This document shows positions 43,004 through 51,940 of a DNA stretch of 64,000 nucleotides, piece by piece (position 1 is the first letter of the stretch; every line of letters begins with the position of its first letter). The position numbers were made by a program, and so were the translations under genes. The notes beneath the pieces are model-generated. The model did not search any database, was not told the origin of the DNA, and was given only the letters and a program-made list of their open reading frames with translations. This stretch comes from Litoribacter ruber. Its GTDB lineage: Bacteria; Bacteroidota; Bacteroidia; Cytophagales; Cyclobacteriaceae. Location of the stretch: NCBI RefSeq assembly GCF_018500185.1, contig NZ_JAHBGI010000012.1, positions 1 through 64,000 on the forward strand. Reading direction: 5' to 3'.

Positions 43004-44095
43004 CTAGGTTTGTTTTTTTCTCATGGCTAGGATGATCAAGGCCAATCCGCCCAATACGGCAGGTATACTCAGTACCTGACCCATGTTTAAGGTTAGTCCT
43101 TCCTCAAATTCTACTTGATTTTCCTTAAGGAATTCCCAAATAAACCTCATTCCAAATACTGCGACTAGGAAGATTCCAAGGTAAAGCCCTTCAGGAATTC
43201 TATTCTTGTATTTTACCCAACCTATGTATAGGCCGATGAAAATAAGCAGATAGGAGATAGCCTCGTAAATCTGTGTTGGATGTTTGGCTATACCAAAGGT
43301 TTGAATCGTAGCCACATAATGGTCGCCTCGGTCATGCAGGGTGTAATTAAGCGGTGTGTCGGGAGCCTCTGCCAAATATTTCTGTGAGCTCCTGAATTTG
43401 GTCAATACATATTTGACATCAGTTTCCAGCGCTGTTCTAAGATCTTTTTCTTCGTATCCGCCTTTGGCAATTTCAATGTCAAAATTCAATGGGACAATTC
43501 CGTTTCCAGACAATTCCTCCTGTCTGTTATCCGGTCTGTAGGCATTCACGTCCAATACAGGGATCCTTAAAGTTGCAAGGGTTTCTTCTGCATCTCTAGC
43601 GAAAACAAACCCAGAATCATTCTCAGTAGCCTTTCCGCCGATTTCGGAATTCATCAGGTTTCCAAATCGAATTAGACATCCAGTTAGCGCTACTACGATC
43701 ACGATCCGGTCTACCGTCCACAAATAACTTTGCCCAGGGGTTTTTCTTGCGTACAACCAAAGGGCTATAAGAATGGCAATGGCCGCTCCATGGCTTGCCA
43801 GCCCGCCTTCCCATACTTTTAAGATGTCTAAGGGATTACTGAGGTATTTGTCGGGTTCATAGAAAAGGACGTGCCCCAGTCTAGCGCCCACAATTGTCGC
43901 CACTACCATGTAGATTGTAAGTTTGTCGACAAGGGCGGTATTGTGATTTTCTTTTTTGAAAATATAGATCATGATTTGCTGGGAAATGATAAACCCCAAG
44001 GCAAAAAGTAAGCTGTACCACCTCAACCGCTCAAAGCCAGGAAAAACGGCCGGGTTGGGGCTCCAAACTATGTAATCTAAAATACTATTGACCAT
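43004..44095 (-). CDS. lgt: Prolipoprotein diacylglyceryl transferase with central insert
   Basis: A 363-aa seven-helix membrane enzyme that attaches diacylglycerol from phosphatidylglycerol to the lipobox cysteine. The family core is visible in ARLGHVLFYEPDKYL, WEGGLASHGAAIAI and the Lgt signature RFGNLMNSEIGGKATE (about residues 142-157). Compared with E. coli Lgt (about 290 aa) it has roughly 80 extra residues between the signature and the KHPTQIYEA segment (about residues 160-270). I believe this insert is usual in Bacteroidota. It follows nadE by 26 bp in the leftward acpP-fabF-rnc-nadE-lgt run. Confidence 0.95.
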   Translation of the reverse strand: MVNSILDYIVWSPNPAVFPGFERLRWYSLLFALGFIISQQIMIYIFKKENHNTALVDKLTIYMVVATIVGARLGHVLFYEPDKYLSNPLDILKVWEGGLASHGAAIAILIALWLYARKTPGQSYLWTVDRIVIVVALTGCLIRFGNLMNSEIGGKATENDSGFVFARDAEETLATLRIPVLDVNAYRPDNRQEELSGNGIVPLNFDIEIAKGGYEEKDLRTALETDVKYVLTKFRSSQKYLAEAPDTPLNYTLHDRGDHYVATIQTFGIAKHPTQIYEAISYLLIFIGLYIGWVKYKNRIPEGLYLGIFLVAVFGMRFIWEFLKENQVEFEEGLTLNMGQVLSIPAVLGGLALIILAMRKKQT

Positions 44096-44121
44096 TGTTT
44101 TAATTTTTTGCTAAGATAAGA

Positions 44122-45978
44122 TTATTCCTCCTCTAGGGAAGCCAATTCGGCCAATTCTTCCTCAAACCCTCCGGAAAGGATAGGGAAACGCAGCCAGGTT
44201 TTGGGGTCTACATTATAATCATCCAAATGGAAAGCAGGTGCCAAGCGCTCCCGCTTCCATTGATTGCGGGACCACAATCGGAAAAATTTGGTGATGTAAT
44301 CTTTAAGCTTTTTAGGCTCTATATCCAGTTCTTCTTTCAAGTTCAGGTAAACATCACTTGGTGACCGATGGTCTCTTAGAGCAAGTTTTTCGATCTCCAG
44401 CATGACAGCATAGGGCATCAAATCCTCCTCGTCCGTCTGCTTGTTGTCCTGGGGGCGGAGTTCGGCTGTAGGCTGAAGTGAATTGACGTACTGAAGCCCT
44501 TTATATCCTAATACTTTTTCTGCCCACTTCAACCAGTTGATGATAAAAGGCTTGTCAATGGCCGCAATTGGAGAAATGCTTCCGCTTGTGTCTCCATCCA
44601 TAGTGGTGTAGCCCACCGACCCTTCATTTCTGTTTGAGGTGGCTAGAAGCAAGGCATTGTTTAGATTTGCAAGCATCCATATGATAGGAGAGCGGGTTCT
44701 GGCCTGAATATTCTGCAGGGTTATGTCATCCCTTTCCCAAGTCAACTCTCGCCCTATAGCTTTTTCTATTTTTGAAGTAAAACCCTTCACCTCCTCGCCG
44801 ATCTGCCAGTCGTAAAAGGTAGCCCCAATGCTTTCAGCCAGATTTTTGGCACTTTTGAAAGTGTCCCCGCCCGAATTGTCACTTGCCTGATAAGCACAGG
44901 TCAGCAAATGGCCAACTAGCTCTTTCTGTGGGTTGTCTGTTTTAAGCTCACCTTTAAAATTGATTTTCTTGAGAAATTCATCCGTGCCCAATTCGGCAAG
45001 TCCTCTACGGACCATTTCAGAAACTAAGATGGCAACAGAAGAGCTATCCGCACCACCACTGAGTGAAAGCACAAAGCCATTGCTGCGGCTTTTGCGCATA
45101 TAATCGAATAAGGCTAAGCTCACCGCTTGAGCAAACTCTTCCTCTTTGATTTGTTTTTGAATCTTCTTGATGGAGGCAGTTATCTCCTCATGGAATTTGA
45201 AACAGAGAAGCTGGTGATCCTTAAAGCTCAGCAGGTTGTTCTTTTCGACCAGTTTGCCGTTTTTGGCCACCATGATCTCGCCATCAAATATCATCCGGCC
45301 ACTTTCATTGCCCAACAGGTTGGTGTAACAGTAGACTGCATCGAGTTCTTTGGAACTGCTTTTGGCCAGTTCCTCCCGCAGGGCGGTTTTCCCCAGGGCA
45401 AAGTGGCTGGCACTTGGGTTGAAAATCAGGTCAACTTTCCGGTCTTTTAGCCTGTAGCCAGGCCTCATTCCACCTCTCCAGGCATCTTCACAGATTTCAA
45501 AACCATATTTGATCCCTTTTTTCTCAAAAATAATGTCCCCCAAGGGTACATCCTCATCAAAAAACTCAATGGTTTTGATTTCCCCATGTTGCCAAGGGGT
45601 AAACCATCGGAATTCATAGTGAACCCCGTCGATGGCCATGAACTGTTTGGCGACCAGGCCTTTCAGATAGCCGTTTTCAATTACGGCCATACAGTTGTAA
45701 ACCTTGTCATTGATGCGCACCGGGGTGCCGACACAAACGGTTATGTTCTGACAGTAGGGGATGAGTTTGTGGACATAGGCCAGAGCCCTTTCAGGATACC
45801 AATAGCTTAAAAATAAATCCTCACTTCCATAGCCGGTAATGGAGAGTTCTGGGAAACATAGAATATCTACTTGTTGGTGCTGGGCATCTTCAATGGCGGC
45901 AATTAGCCGGTTAAAATTACCCTTCCAATCCAGGGGAGTCTGATTTACAGTGGCTCCCGCGATTTTTAAGTGAGGCAT
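44122..45978 (-). CDS. nadE: Glutamine-dependent NAD+ synthetase
   Basis: A 618-aa two-domain enzyme. The N-terminal nitrilase-type glutaminase (residues 1-270) has Glu in CFPELSITGYG, a catalytic Lys and Cys in GFEICEDAWRGG. The C-terminal synthetase has the P-loop SLSGGADSSSVA (about 310). It amidates deamido-NAD+ using ammonia tunnelled from glutamine and ATP. It lies 60 bp after rnc and 26 bp before lgt in the same leftward direction. Confidence 0.96.
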   Translation of the reverse strand: MPHLKIAGATVNQTPLDWKGNFNRLIAAIEDAQHQQVDILCFPELSITGYGSEDLFLSYWYPERALAYVHKLIPYCQNITVCVGTPVRINDKVYNCMAVIENGYLKGLVAKQFMAIDGVHYEFRWFTPWQHGEIKTIEFFDEDVPLGDIIFEKKGIKYGFEICEDAWRGGMRPGYRLKDRKVDLIFNPSASHFALGKTALREELAKSSSKELDAVYCYTNLLGNESGRMIFDGEIMVAKNGKLVEKNNLLSFKDHQLLCFKFHEEITASIKKIQKQIKEEEFAQAVSLALFDYMRKSRSNGFVLSLSGGADSSSVAILVSEMVRRGLAELGTDEFLKKINFKGELKTDNPQKELVGHLLTCAYQASDNSGGDTFKSAKNLAESIGATFYDWQIGEEVKGFTSKIEKAIGRELTWERDDITLQNIQARTRSPIIWMLANLNNALLLATSNRNEGSVGYTTMDGDTSGSISPIAAIDKPFIINWLKWAEKVLGYKGLQYVNSLQPTAELRPQDNKQTDEEDLMPYAVMLEIEKLALRDHRSPSDVYLNLKEELDIEPKKLKDYITKFFRLWSRNQWKRERLAPAFHLDDYNVDPKTWLRFPILSGGFEEELAELASLEEE

Positions 45979-46038
45979 AATGATTTTAAAGAATCTTAAT
46001 GGCTTAAAACGAATTTTGCGGGTAGAAGTTCTATAGAG

Positions 46039-46773
46039 CTAGAGTTTGAGCTTTTCGCATGCCGTTTTTGCAGCTTCCTGCTCCGCTTTCTTTTTTGTTG
46101 GGCCTTTCCCCTCGGATACCTGTTCCTGATTGAGGGTTAGGTTTACGGTAAATTCCTTAAAGCGCTGGTTCCCTTGCACCCCTGCCAGATTGAACTCCAG
46201 CACATGGTTGTTTTTCTGGGCCCATTCAATAATCTTACTCTTGAAATTGATAGTGGTGCTGATGATATGCTCAATATCAAAGTGAGTTAAAATCCGGGTG
46301 TAGACAAACTCTTTGGTAAAAGCATAACCGCGGTCTAGGTAAACCGCACCCACCAAAGCCTCTAAAGCATCCCCAAAAAGGGATTTATGCATATACATGC
46401 CCTTTTCGGAAAGTTCGGATTCCACGATTTTTCCTAATCCCAACTTTAAGCCGATCTGGTTGAGCGATTCCCGATTTACAATTCTTGACCTGGTTTCGGT
46501 GAGGAAACCTTCATCACGGTAGGGGAATTTCAAAAATAAATGTTCGGCGATAATGGTGCCAAGTACGGCATCACCCAAAAACTCCAGCCTTTCATTGGAG
46601 GCTTTCACGCCGTTGCCTACATCTTCGGCAGCAGATGCGTGTTTTAAAGCGAGCTTGTACAGAGATAAGTTCAAAGGCTTGCGACCCACTATCATTTTGA
46701 TAGCGGCCGCAAGCCTTCTTTCTTTTCTATTGTAAATAAGCTCCTGTACTCTGAGTAGCCTAAATATTTTCAA
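46039..46773 (-). CDS. rnc: Ribonuclease III
   Basis: A 244-aa double-stranded-RNA endonuclease. The RNase III signature ERLEFLGDAVLGTIIAEHLF (about residues 63-82) and the second acidic site in KSLFGDALEALVGAVYLDRG are intact. A C-terminal dsRNA-binding domain follows (about 175-242, ending in the KKKAEQEAAKTACEKL helix). It processes rRNA precursors and structured mRNAs. The arrangement acpP-fabF-rnc is widely conserved, with 2 bp between fabF and rnc here. Confidence 0.96.
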   Translation of the reverse strand: MKIFRLLRVQELIYNRKERRLAAAIKMIVGRKPLNLSLYKLALKHASAAEDVGNGVKASNERLEFLGDAVLGTIIAEHLFLKFPYRDEGFLTETRSRIVNRESLNQIGLKLGLGKIVESELSEKGMYMHKSLFGDALEALVGAVYLDRGYAFTKEFVYTRILTHFDIEHIISTTINFKSKIIEWAQKNNHVLEFNLAGVQGNQRFKEFTVNLTLNQEQVSEGKGPTKKKAEQEAAKTACEKLKL

Positions 46774-46775
46774 TT

Positions 46776-48029
46776 TTATTCGGCGATTTTCTTGAAGATA
46801 ATGGAACAGTTGTGTCCACCAAATCCGAATGTATTACTCAATGCAGCGTTTACTTTTCTTTCCTGAGCCTTGTTGAAGGTCAGGTTCAATTTGGTGTCCA
46901 GGTTCTCGTCATCTGTAAAATGGTTGATGGTAGGAGGAACCAGGTCCTTTTGAACAGCAAAGATGGCTGCAATCGCCTCAATAGCTCCAGCGGCACCCAA
47001 AAGGTGGCCTGTCATGGATTTTGTACTGCTGATGTTCAAGTTGTAAGCATGTGGTCCAAAAACCTTTTGGATAGCTTTCACTTCACTTACATCCCCAAGT
47101 GGTGTGGACGTACCGTGCACGTTGATATAGTCTATATCTTCGGGCGTCAATCCGGCATCTTCAAGGGCAAGTTTCATCACATTTCCGGCACCTTCACCCT
47201 CAGGGTGTGGGGCGGTGATGTGGTGAGCATCGGCTGTCATAGCTCCGCCAACTAACTCGGCGTAGATTTTGGCACCTCTTGCTTTGGCGTGCTCATATTC
47301 CTCAAGAATAAGGGCACCGGCTCCTTCACCAAGTACAAATCCTTCTCTATCCTTGTCAAATGGCCTTGAAGCTGTTTCCGGAGAATCATTTCTCTGAGAA
47401 AGCGCCTTCATGGCATTGAACCCGCCTATACCGGCTTCAGTTACCGCAGCTTCCGAACCACCTGAGATGAAGATGTCAGCTTTACCCAAACGGATATAGT
47501 TGAACGCGTCAATCAGGGCGTTTGTGGCAGATGCACAAGCAGAAACGGTGACAAAGTTAGGTCCTTTAAAGCCATACTTGATGGAAAGGAAACCCGCACT
47601 GATGTCAGCGATCATTTTTGGGATAAAGAATGGGTTGAATCTTGGGGTACCGTCTCCATGGGCAAAGGAGGTAACCTCATCCTGGAATGTTTTCAGACCT
47701 CCAATTCCCGATCCCCAGATTACTCCGGCGCGGTGGAGGTCGATGTTTTCCAGGTCCAGTCCGGAATCCTTCATAGCCTCTTCCACTACAATCATAGCGT
47801 ACTGGGTGAAGGGGTCCATCTTTCTGGCCTCTTTTTTATCGATGTATTGCTCTACGTCAAAGTTTTTGATTTCGCAGGCAAATTGCGTCTTGAATTTTGA
47901 TGCATCGAATCTAGTAATAGGCGCAGCACCGCTTACACCATTTGCCAAACCATCCCAGTACTCCTGGAGGTTGTTGCCAATTGGTGTAAGGGCACCTAAA
48001 CCTGTTACTACAACTCTTCTTAAATTCAT
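46776..48029 (-). CDS. fabF: Beta-ketoacyl-ACP synthase II
   Basis: A 417-aa condensing enzyme of fatty acid synthesis. The Cys-His-His triad is seen in VSACASATNALIDA (C about 164), NVHGTSTPLGD (H about 304) and STKSMTGHLLGAAG (H about 341). It elongates acyl-ACP with malonyl-ACP. It follows acpP by 24 bp and is 2 bp from rnc. Confidence 0.98.
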   Translation of the reverse strand: MNLRRVVVTGLGALTPIGNNLQEYWDGLANGVSGAAPITRFDASKFKTQFACEIKNFDVEQYIDKKEARKMDPFTQYAMIVVEEAMKDSGLDLENIDLHRAGVIWGSGIGGLKTFQDEVTSFAHGDGTPRFNPFFIPKMIADISAGFLSIKYGFKGPNFVTVSACASATNALIDAFNYIRLGKADIFISGGSEAAVTEAGIGGFNAMKALSQRNDSPETASRPFDKDREGFVLGEGAGALILEEYEHAKARGAKIYAELVGGAMTADAHHITAPHPEGEGAGNVMKLALEDAGLTPEDIDYINVHGTSTPLGDVSEVKAIQKVFGPHAYNLNISSTKSMTGHLLGAAGAIEAIAAIFAVQKDLVPPTINHFTDDENLDTKLNLTFNKAQERKVNAALSNTFGFGGHNCSIIFKKIAE

Positions 48030-48053
48030 AAATGAATTTTCAGTGATGGAATT

Positions 48054-48290
48054 TTATTTCACGTTTGCTTCCAGGTAGCTCACTGCCTGACCTACTGTGC
48101 CAATTTGCTCAGCTTGGTCGTCTGGAATAGAGATGTTGAATTCTTTTTCGAATTCCATAATAAGCTCAACAGTATCAAGAGAGTCAGCTCCTAGGTCATT
48201 AGTGAAGCTTGCCTCAGGCGTAACTTCAGATTCTTCTACGCCTAACTTATCAACGATAATGGCTTTTACTTTTTGTGCAATTTCAGACAT
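48054..48290 (-). CDS. acpP: Acyl carrier protein
   Basis: A 78-aa acidic helical protein with the phosphopantetheine Ser in [19 protein letters not shown] (about residue 38). It carries acyl intermediates for FabF and other fatty acid enzymes. It is the first gene of the leftward acpP-fabF-rnc-nadE-lgt run and has a good promoter at 48320-48351. Confidence 0.98.
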   Translation of the reverse strand: MSEIAQKVKAIIVDKLGVEESEVTPEASFTNDLGADSLDTVELIMEFEKEFNISIPDDQAEQIGTVGQAVSYLEANVK

Positions 48291-48319
48291 TTTGTGATCA
48301 GTTTAGTTTAAACACTCCG

Positions 48320-48351
48320 CAAAGAAATATATTTATCCCCTTATTGCCAAA
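48320..48351 (-). promoter_or_regulatory. Promoter of the acpP operon
   Basis: On the minus strand TTTG (48351-48348), 20 bp, then TTTCTTTG (48327-48320), near the TTTG-N19-TAnnTTTG consensus. It is 29 bp before the acpP start and divergent from the IPExxxVDY gene. Confidence 0.6.
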
Positions 48352-48410
48352 AAAAACAGGAAACTAAATTTAGATATTCACCTTACGGCTGAAAGTTGAA
48401 CTATAATTTT

Positions 48411-48418
48411 TACCTTTG
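48411..48418 (+). promoter_or_regulatory. -7 promoter box before the IPExxxVDY gene
   Basis: TACCTTTG is a perfect TAnnTTTG box, 21 bp before the ATG at 48440. The predicted leader is therefore very short, about 15 nt. It probably also drives pyk, which follows by 15 bp. Confidence 0.55.
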
Positions 48419-48439
48419 GTTTTTTAAATTCTTCCTCGA

Positions 48440-48868
48440 ATGAAGAAAACCAAGCTCCAAGTTGTACACGAATATGAATTTGATCTAATCGGCCTCGTAG
48501 CTCCCCTCAAGGACTATAAGATGGCCTGGGTGATCAATAATTCGCTCGATTTGGATCTTGCCAGAACGAAGGATTACCAGTTGGAATTTATCAACCAACC
48601 GGCTTTGGTTATTTCGCAGTATATTCTTGAAAAAGATCACGGATTCATCCAGCTGCTGCGAAACCGCTCCTACTCCAAGTCCGACAAGGCCCTGTACCTG
48701 GTGCCGGAGCTCAAAACCATCGATTACTTCCTCCTGTTGCAGGATTATACCTACGAATTGAATATAAATGCGTATATTGAGGAGCTTTCCAAACATCCCT
48801 ATGTCCAAAACGTGGTCAAACTGGATGTGACAAAATTAAAATCAAAAGAAAACCTATTAACCTATTAA
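48440..48868 (+). CDS. IPExxxVDY family protein
   Basis: A 142-aa protein of the small Bacteroidota family named for its IPExxxVDY motif, seen here as VPELKTIDYFLLLQ (about residues 96-109). Its function is unknown. Members often sit directly before pyk, as here with 15 bp between the genes. No signal peptide or membrane segment is seen, so it is cytoplasmic. Transcription probably begins at the -7 box 48411-48418. Confidence 0.85.
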   Translation: MKKTKLQVVHEYEFDLIGLVAPLKDYKMAWVINNSLDLDLARTKDYQLEFINQPALVISQYILEKDHGFIQLLRNRSYSKSDKALYLVPELKTIDYFLLLQDYTYELNINAYIEELSKHPYVQNVVKLDVTKLKSKENLLTY

Positions 48869-48883
48869 AACTGAAATTACTTT

Positions 48884-50314
48884 ATGAAAGTACCTGTTTT
48901 TAATAAAACAAAAATCTTAGCAACAGTAGGCCCAGCCTGTAACAATGAAGAAGCTCTCACAAAATTAGTTCACGCCGGAGCAAGTGTTTTCAGACTTAAT
49001 TTTTCCCACGGCAACCATCAAGGACATTCAGAGGTCATCAAGCTGATCCGCCAGATCAATAAAAAACTCAATCTAAACATTGGTATTCTCCAAGATCTCC
49101 AAGGCCCAAAAATCAGGGTAGGAGAGGTGGAAAACAATGGTGTTGAAATAGTGCCAGGTGATCCGATTACCATCACCACCGAACCGGTGGTGGGTACTTC
49201 CAGCCTGGTGAGCACAGTTTACCAAAATCTTCCCAACGATGTGCAAGAGGGTGACCGAATCCTCATTGACGATGGAAACTTGGAGTTGGTAGTGCTAAGC
49301 ACAGACGGTAAAAGTGTAAAATGTACCGTGGTACACGGTGGGTTGTTGAAATCCAAAAAAGGGATCAACCTGCCAAGTACAAAAGTAAGTGCTCCATCCT
49401 TGACGGAAAAGGATTTGGTAGATCTGGAATTCGGGTTGGCAAATGAGGTAGACTGGATTGCCCTTTCTTTTGTAAGGTCTTCAGAGGATATTGTTGACTT
49501 GAGGCAAAGAATCGAAAAAGCCGGGAAAGCCTGTAAAATCGTTGCCAAAATTGAGAAGCCGGAAGCCCTTGAGGACATAGATGCCATCATTGAGGCTTCT
49601 GATGCTATCATGGTGGCCAGAGGTGATCTTGGGGTGGAAGTTCCGATGCAGATGGTGCCTCTATGGCAAAAGAAAATGGTGGAGAAATGTAAGCTTGCCT
49701 GCAAGCCGGTGATTATTGCTACCCAGATGATGGAAAGCATGATCGTCAATCCACGCCCAACCCGCGCCGAGTCCAATGACGTGGCCAATGCGGTATTGGA
49801 CGGTGCCGATGCGGTGATGCTTTCTGCGGAAACAGCTTCAGGAAACTATCCCGTGGAGGCAGTGAAGGCAATGAGCAGCATTATTGACTATATCGAGCAA
49901 AACGCTGAAATCTACCATAACCTTTATAAAATTCCTGAAGACGATGAAACTTTCCTAAGCAACAACTTGCTTCTGATGGCCTCCAGACTTTCCAGAAATG
50001 TGAAAGCCAAAGCATTGGTAGGTATTACAGTCTCCGGCTTTACCGCTTTCAGGCTGGCCTCTCACCGTCCATTGGCTAATATCTTCATATTTACCAGCAA
50101 CAAGAGTTTGATCACTCAACTAAGCCTGGTGTGGGGTGTTCGAGCTTATTATTATGAGAAGCAGACTTCTACAGACGGCACCTTCCAGGATATTCAAAAC
50201 CAGCTAAAAAATGACGGTTTTGTCAAAAATGGGGAAATAATCATCAATACCGGTAGTATGCCACTTAAAGCCAAGGGGCGTACCAACATGTTAAAATTGC
50301 ATATTGTAAATTGA
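48884..50314 (+). CDS. pyk: Pyruvate kinase
   Basis: A 476-aa glycolytic enzyme producing pyruvate and ATP from phosphoenolpyruvate and ADP. Landmarks are KILATVGPACNN and RLNFSHGNHQGH near the N-terminus, KIEKPEALEDIDAIIEASDA, MVARGDLGVEVP and QMMESMIVNPRPTRAESNDV (substrate and metal site), and a C-terminal allosteric-type domain. It is co-directional with the IPExxxVDY gene and closed by a terminator at 50338-50371. Confidence 0.98.
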   Translation: MKVPVFNKTKILATVGPACNNEEALTKLVHAGASVFRLNFSHGNHQGHSEVIKLIRQINKKLNLNIGILQDLQGPKIRVGEVENNGVEIVPGDPITITTEPVVGTSSLVSTVYQNLPNDVQEGDRILIDDGNLELVVLSTDGKSVKCTVVHGGLLKSKKGINLPSTKVSAPSLTEKDLVDLEFGLANEVDWIALSFVRSSEDIVDLRQRIEKAGKACKIVAKIEKPEALEDIDAIIEASDAIMVARGDLGVEVPMQMVPLWQKKMVEKCKLACKPVIIATQMMESMIVNPRPTRAESNDVANAVLDGADAVMLSAETASGNYPVEAVKAMSSIIDYIEQNAEIYHNLYKIPEDDETFLSNNLLLMASRLSRNVKAKALVGITVSGFTAFRLASHRPLANIFIFTSNKSLITQLSLVWGVRAYYYEKQTSTDGTFQDIQNQLKNDGFVKNGEIIINTGSMPLKAKGRTNMLKLHIVN

Positions 50315-50337
50315 TAACGGTCATAGACCTCAACCAT

Positions 50338-50371
50338 TTAAAAGGCTGGACAGCATGTCCGGCCTTTTTTT
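50338..50371. terminator. Terminator of pyk, overlapping the RqcH-like stop
   Basis: AAAGGCTGGACA (50341-50352) pairs with TGTCCGGCCTTT (50356-50367) with one G-U pair, followed by a T-run to 50371. The leftward RqcH-like gene ends in this T-run, so the hairpin may serve both directions. Confidence 0.88.
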
Positions 50372-51938
50372 ACTGGATTTCCTGCGGTCCTCTGGGAGGT
50401 ACCATTATGACTTTTTCTTTATCCACCATCACAGCCCCAGGAGCAGAGCCTTTTACCTTTCTGACGTATTTGCAGGGGGTATAGATGACAGGGGTGAGAC
50501 TGTCATTCTTACTTTTGGAATAATAGGCAGCCAATTGAGCAGATTTCTCCAGTACATCTTTGGGAATGTTGACCTTGCCTTTCCCTTTGATGATCACATG
50601 TGAACCCGCCACACCCTTGGCGTGCAGCCACAAGTCGTCTTTCCAGCTGTGATATCGCAGCATCTCATCGTTCCCCTTGGCAGACTTGCCGACCATTACA
50701 ATATAACCGTCAAACTCAAACCTCTTATAAGGGATGGTTTCCTGTGAGGCGGAAGTTTTGGAAGTTAAATGGTGTTCCTTTTCGAATGCTTTAAGTTGCT
50801 TAAAAGAAGTAAAGCTTGCTACCTCCTCAGACTGCTCGAGCAGTTCTAAAAGATAATCTTTCTTTCTTCTGATATTTTCCTCCAGCTGCGCAATTTCAAT
50901 TTTACGGTTTTTGCCTTTTCTATAAAGATTCTCGGCAAACTTCTGTGGGGTAACGCCTCTTTTTAGTTTAACCTTGATATTTTTATCCTGGTAGAAATCA
51001 TACAGAATCACCTCTTCTTCATTAGAAGGGATCTGGTGGAGGTTAGCCATGATGATGTCGGCCAGCTGCTGGGGACTGGTTTCTTCTGTGAGGCTTTTCA
51101 ATTTCTGATTAGACTTTTCCAGGTAGGATTCTGTCTTTTTGATTTTATCCTGGTAGCTCCTCAATAGCTTGTCTTTTTCCTTTTCAAACAAAGCATACAC
51201 AACCGCATATCTGAAGAACTCATTACTTACCTCAATAGCCGAGCTGCTTTGGAAAGTAGGGGAGGAAACCGGGAGAAGGGTAAGTTTATAGTCACTGTTT
51301 TCCGGAACGATGGAAAAAACAGGACTGTCCAGCATGTCCATTAGCTCCTGCATCAGGCGCCATTTCTCCTCGATTGGTGCCTCAATGTAGCCTTTCTCTT
51401 TCAACCATTGCCTTGGGAGCTTTCCCAAAGTGGGGGCAAACTGTGCGGCATTACCTTCCAGAGATGTAAATCTCTTCCATGTAAAGTCCATGGGTCGGGA
51501 TAAGTCTTCCGCCACTAAGTTCCAGTCTTCCTGCAGGTTTTTTTTGAAAATATCTTCAGGTTGCTGATTTATCTCATGGAAAAGTATCACGTTGCTTCGC
51601 GAGCCGTGCATTTTAAATACTAGGAGTTTAAAGGGATCAAATTTAATGTAAAAGGCCCTTTCATTTTCATAGGTCCTGATCTCCGCGACCTGAAGGCCTA
51701 TCAGGGTTGGGAAAAGATCAATGTTGTTTTTTTTACTTCTGGCAAAGCTGTCGGGAAAGCTTAATACTGTGTTGGAGGGGTTTAGCAAGGCCCTTATGTA
51801 GCGGTATTGGCTATCTTTTTCAAACTCAAAAACTAACTCGTCTTTATTTTGTGAAAAGCAGTTGGTAAGGGTGTGACCTTTCAGCGCATTGTCCAGTTCA
51901 GAACAAAGGAATTTAAAAAAATGATAATTTAAATGCAT
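50370..51938 (-). CDS. RqcH-like NFACT-domain ribosome rescue protein
   Basis: A 522-aa NFACT (FbpA/Rqc2-type) protein. It has an N-terminal NFACT-N domain (1-210, including KMHGSRSNVILF), HhH and long coiled coil (about 265-400), then NFACT-R (WKDDLWLHAKGVAGSHVIIKGK, about 440-460). Bacterial RqcH binds obstructed 50S subunits and directs alanine tailing of stalled peptides. In B. subtilis RqcH an Asp-Arg pair near residues 97-98 is required. The aligned pair here appears to be E93-R94 (YENERAFYI). It is the last gene of the leftward operon, 2 bp after the MBL-fold gene. Confidence 0.88.
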   Translation of the reverse strand: MHLNYHFFKFLCSELDNALKGHTLTNCFSQNKDELVFEFEKDSQYRYIRALLNPSNTVLSFPDSFARSKKNNIDLFPTLIGLQVAEIRTYENERAFYIKFDPFKLLVFKMHGSRSNVILFHEINQQPEDIFKKNLQEDWNLVAEDLSRPMDFTWKRFTSLEGNAAQFAPTLGKLPRQWLKEKGYIEAPIEEKWRLMQELMDMLDSPVFSIVPENSDYKLTLLPVSSPTFQSSSAIEVSNEFFRYAVVYALFEKEKDKLLRSYQDKIKKTESYLEKSNQKLKSLTEETSPQQLADIIMANLHQIPSNEEEVILYDFYQDKNIKVKLKRGVTPQKFAENLYRKGKNRKIEIAQLEENIRRKKDYLLELLEQSEEVASFTSFKQLKAFEKEHHLTSKTSASQETIPYKRFEFDGYIVMVGKSAKGNDEMLRYHSWKDDLWLHAKGVAGSHVIIKGKGKVNIPKDVLEKSAQLAAYYSKSKNDSLTPVIYTPCKYVRKVKGSAPGAVMVDKEKVIMVPPRGPQEIQ

Positions 51939-51940
51939 GA

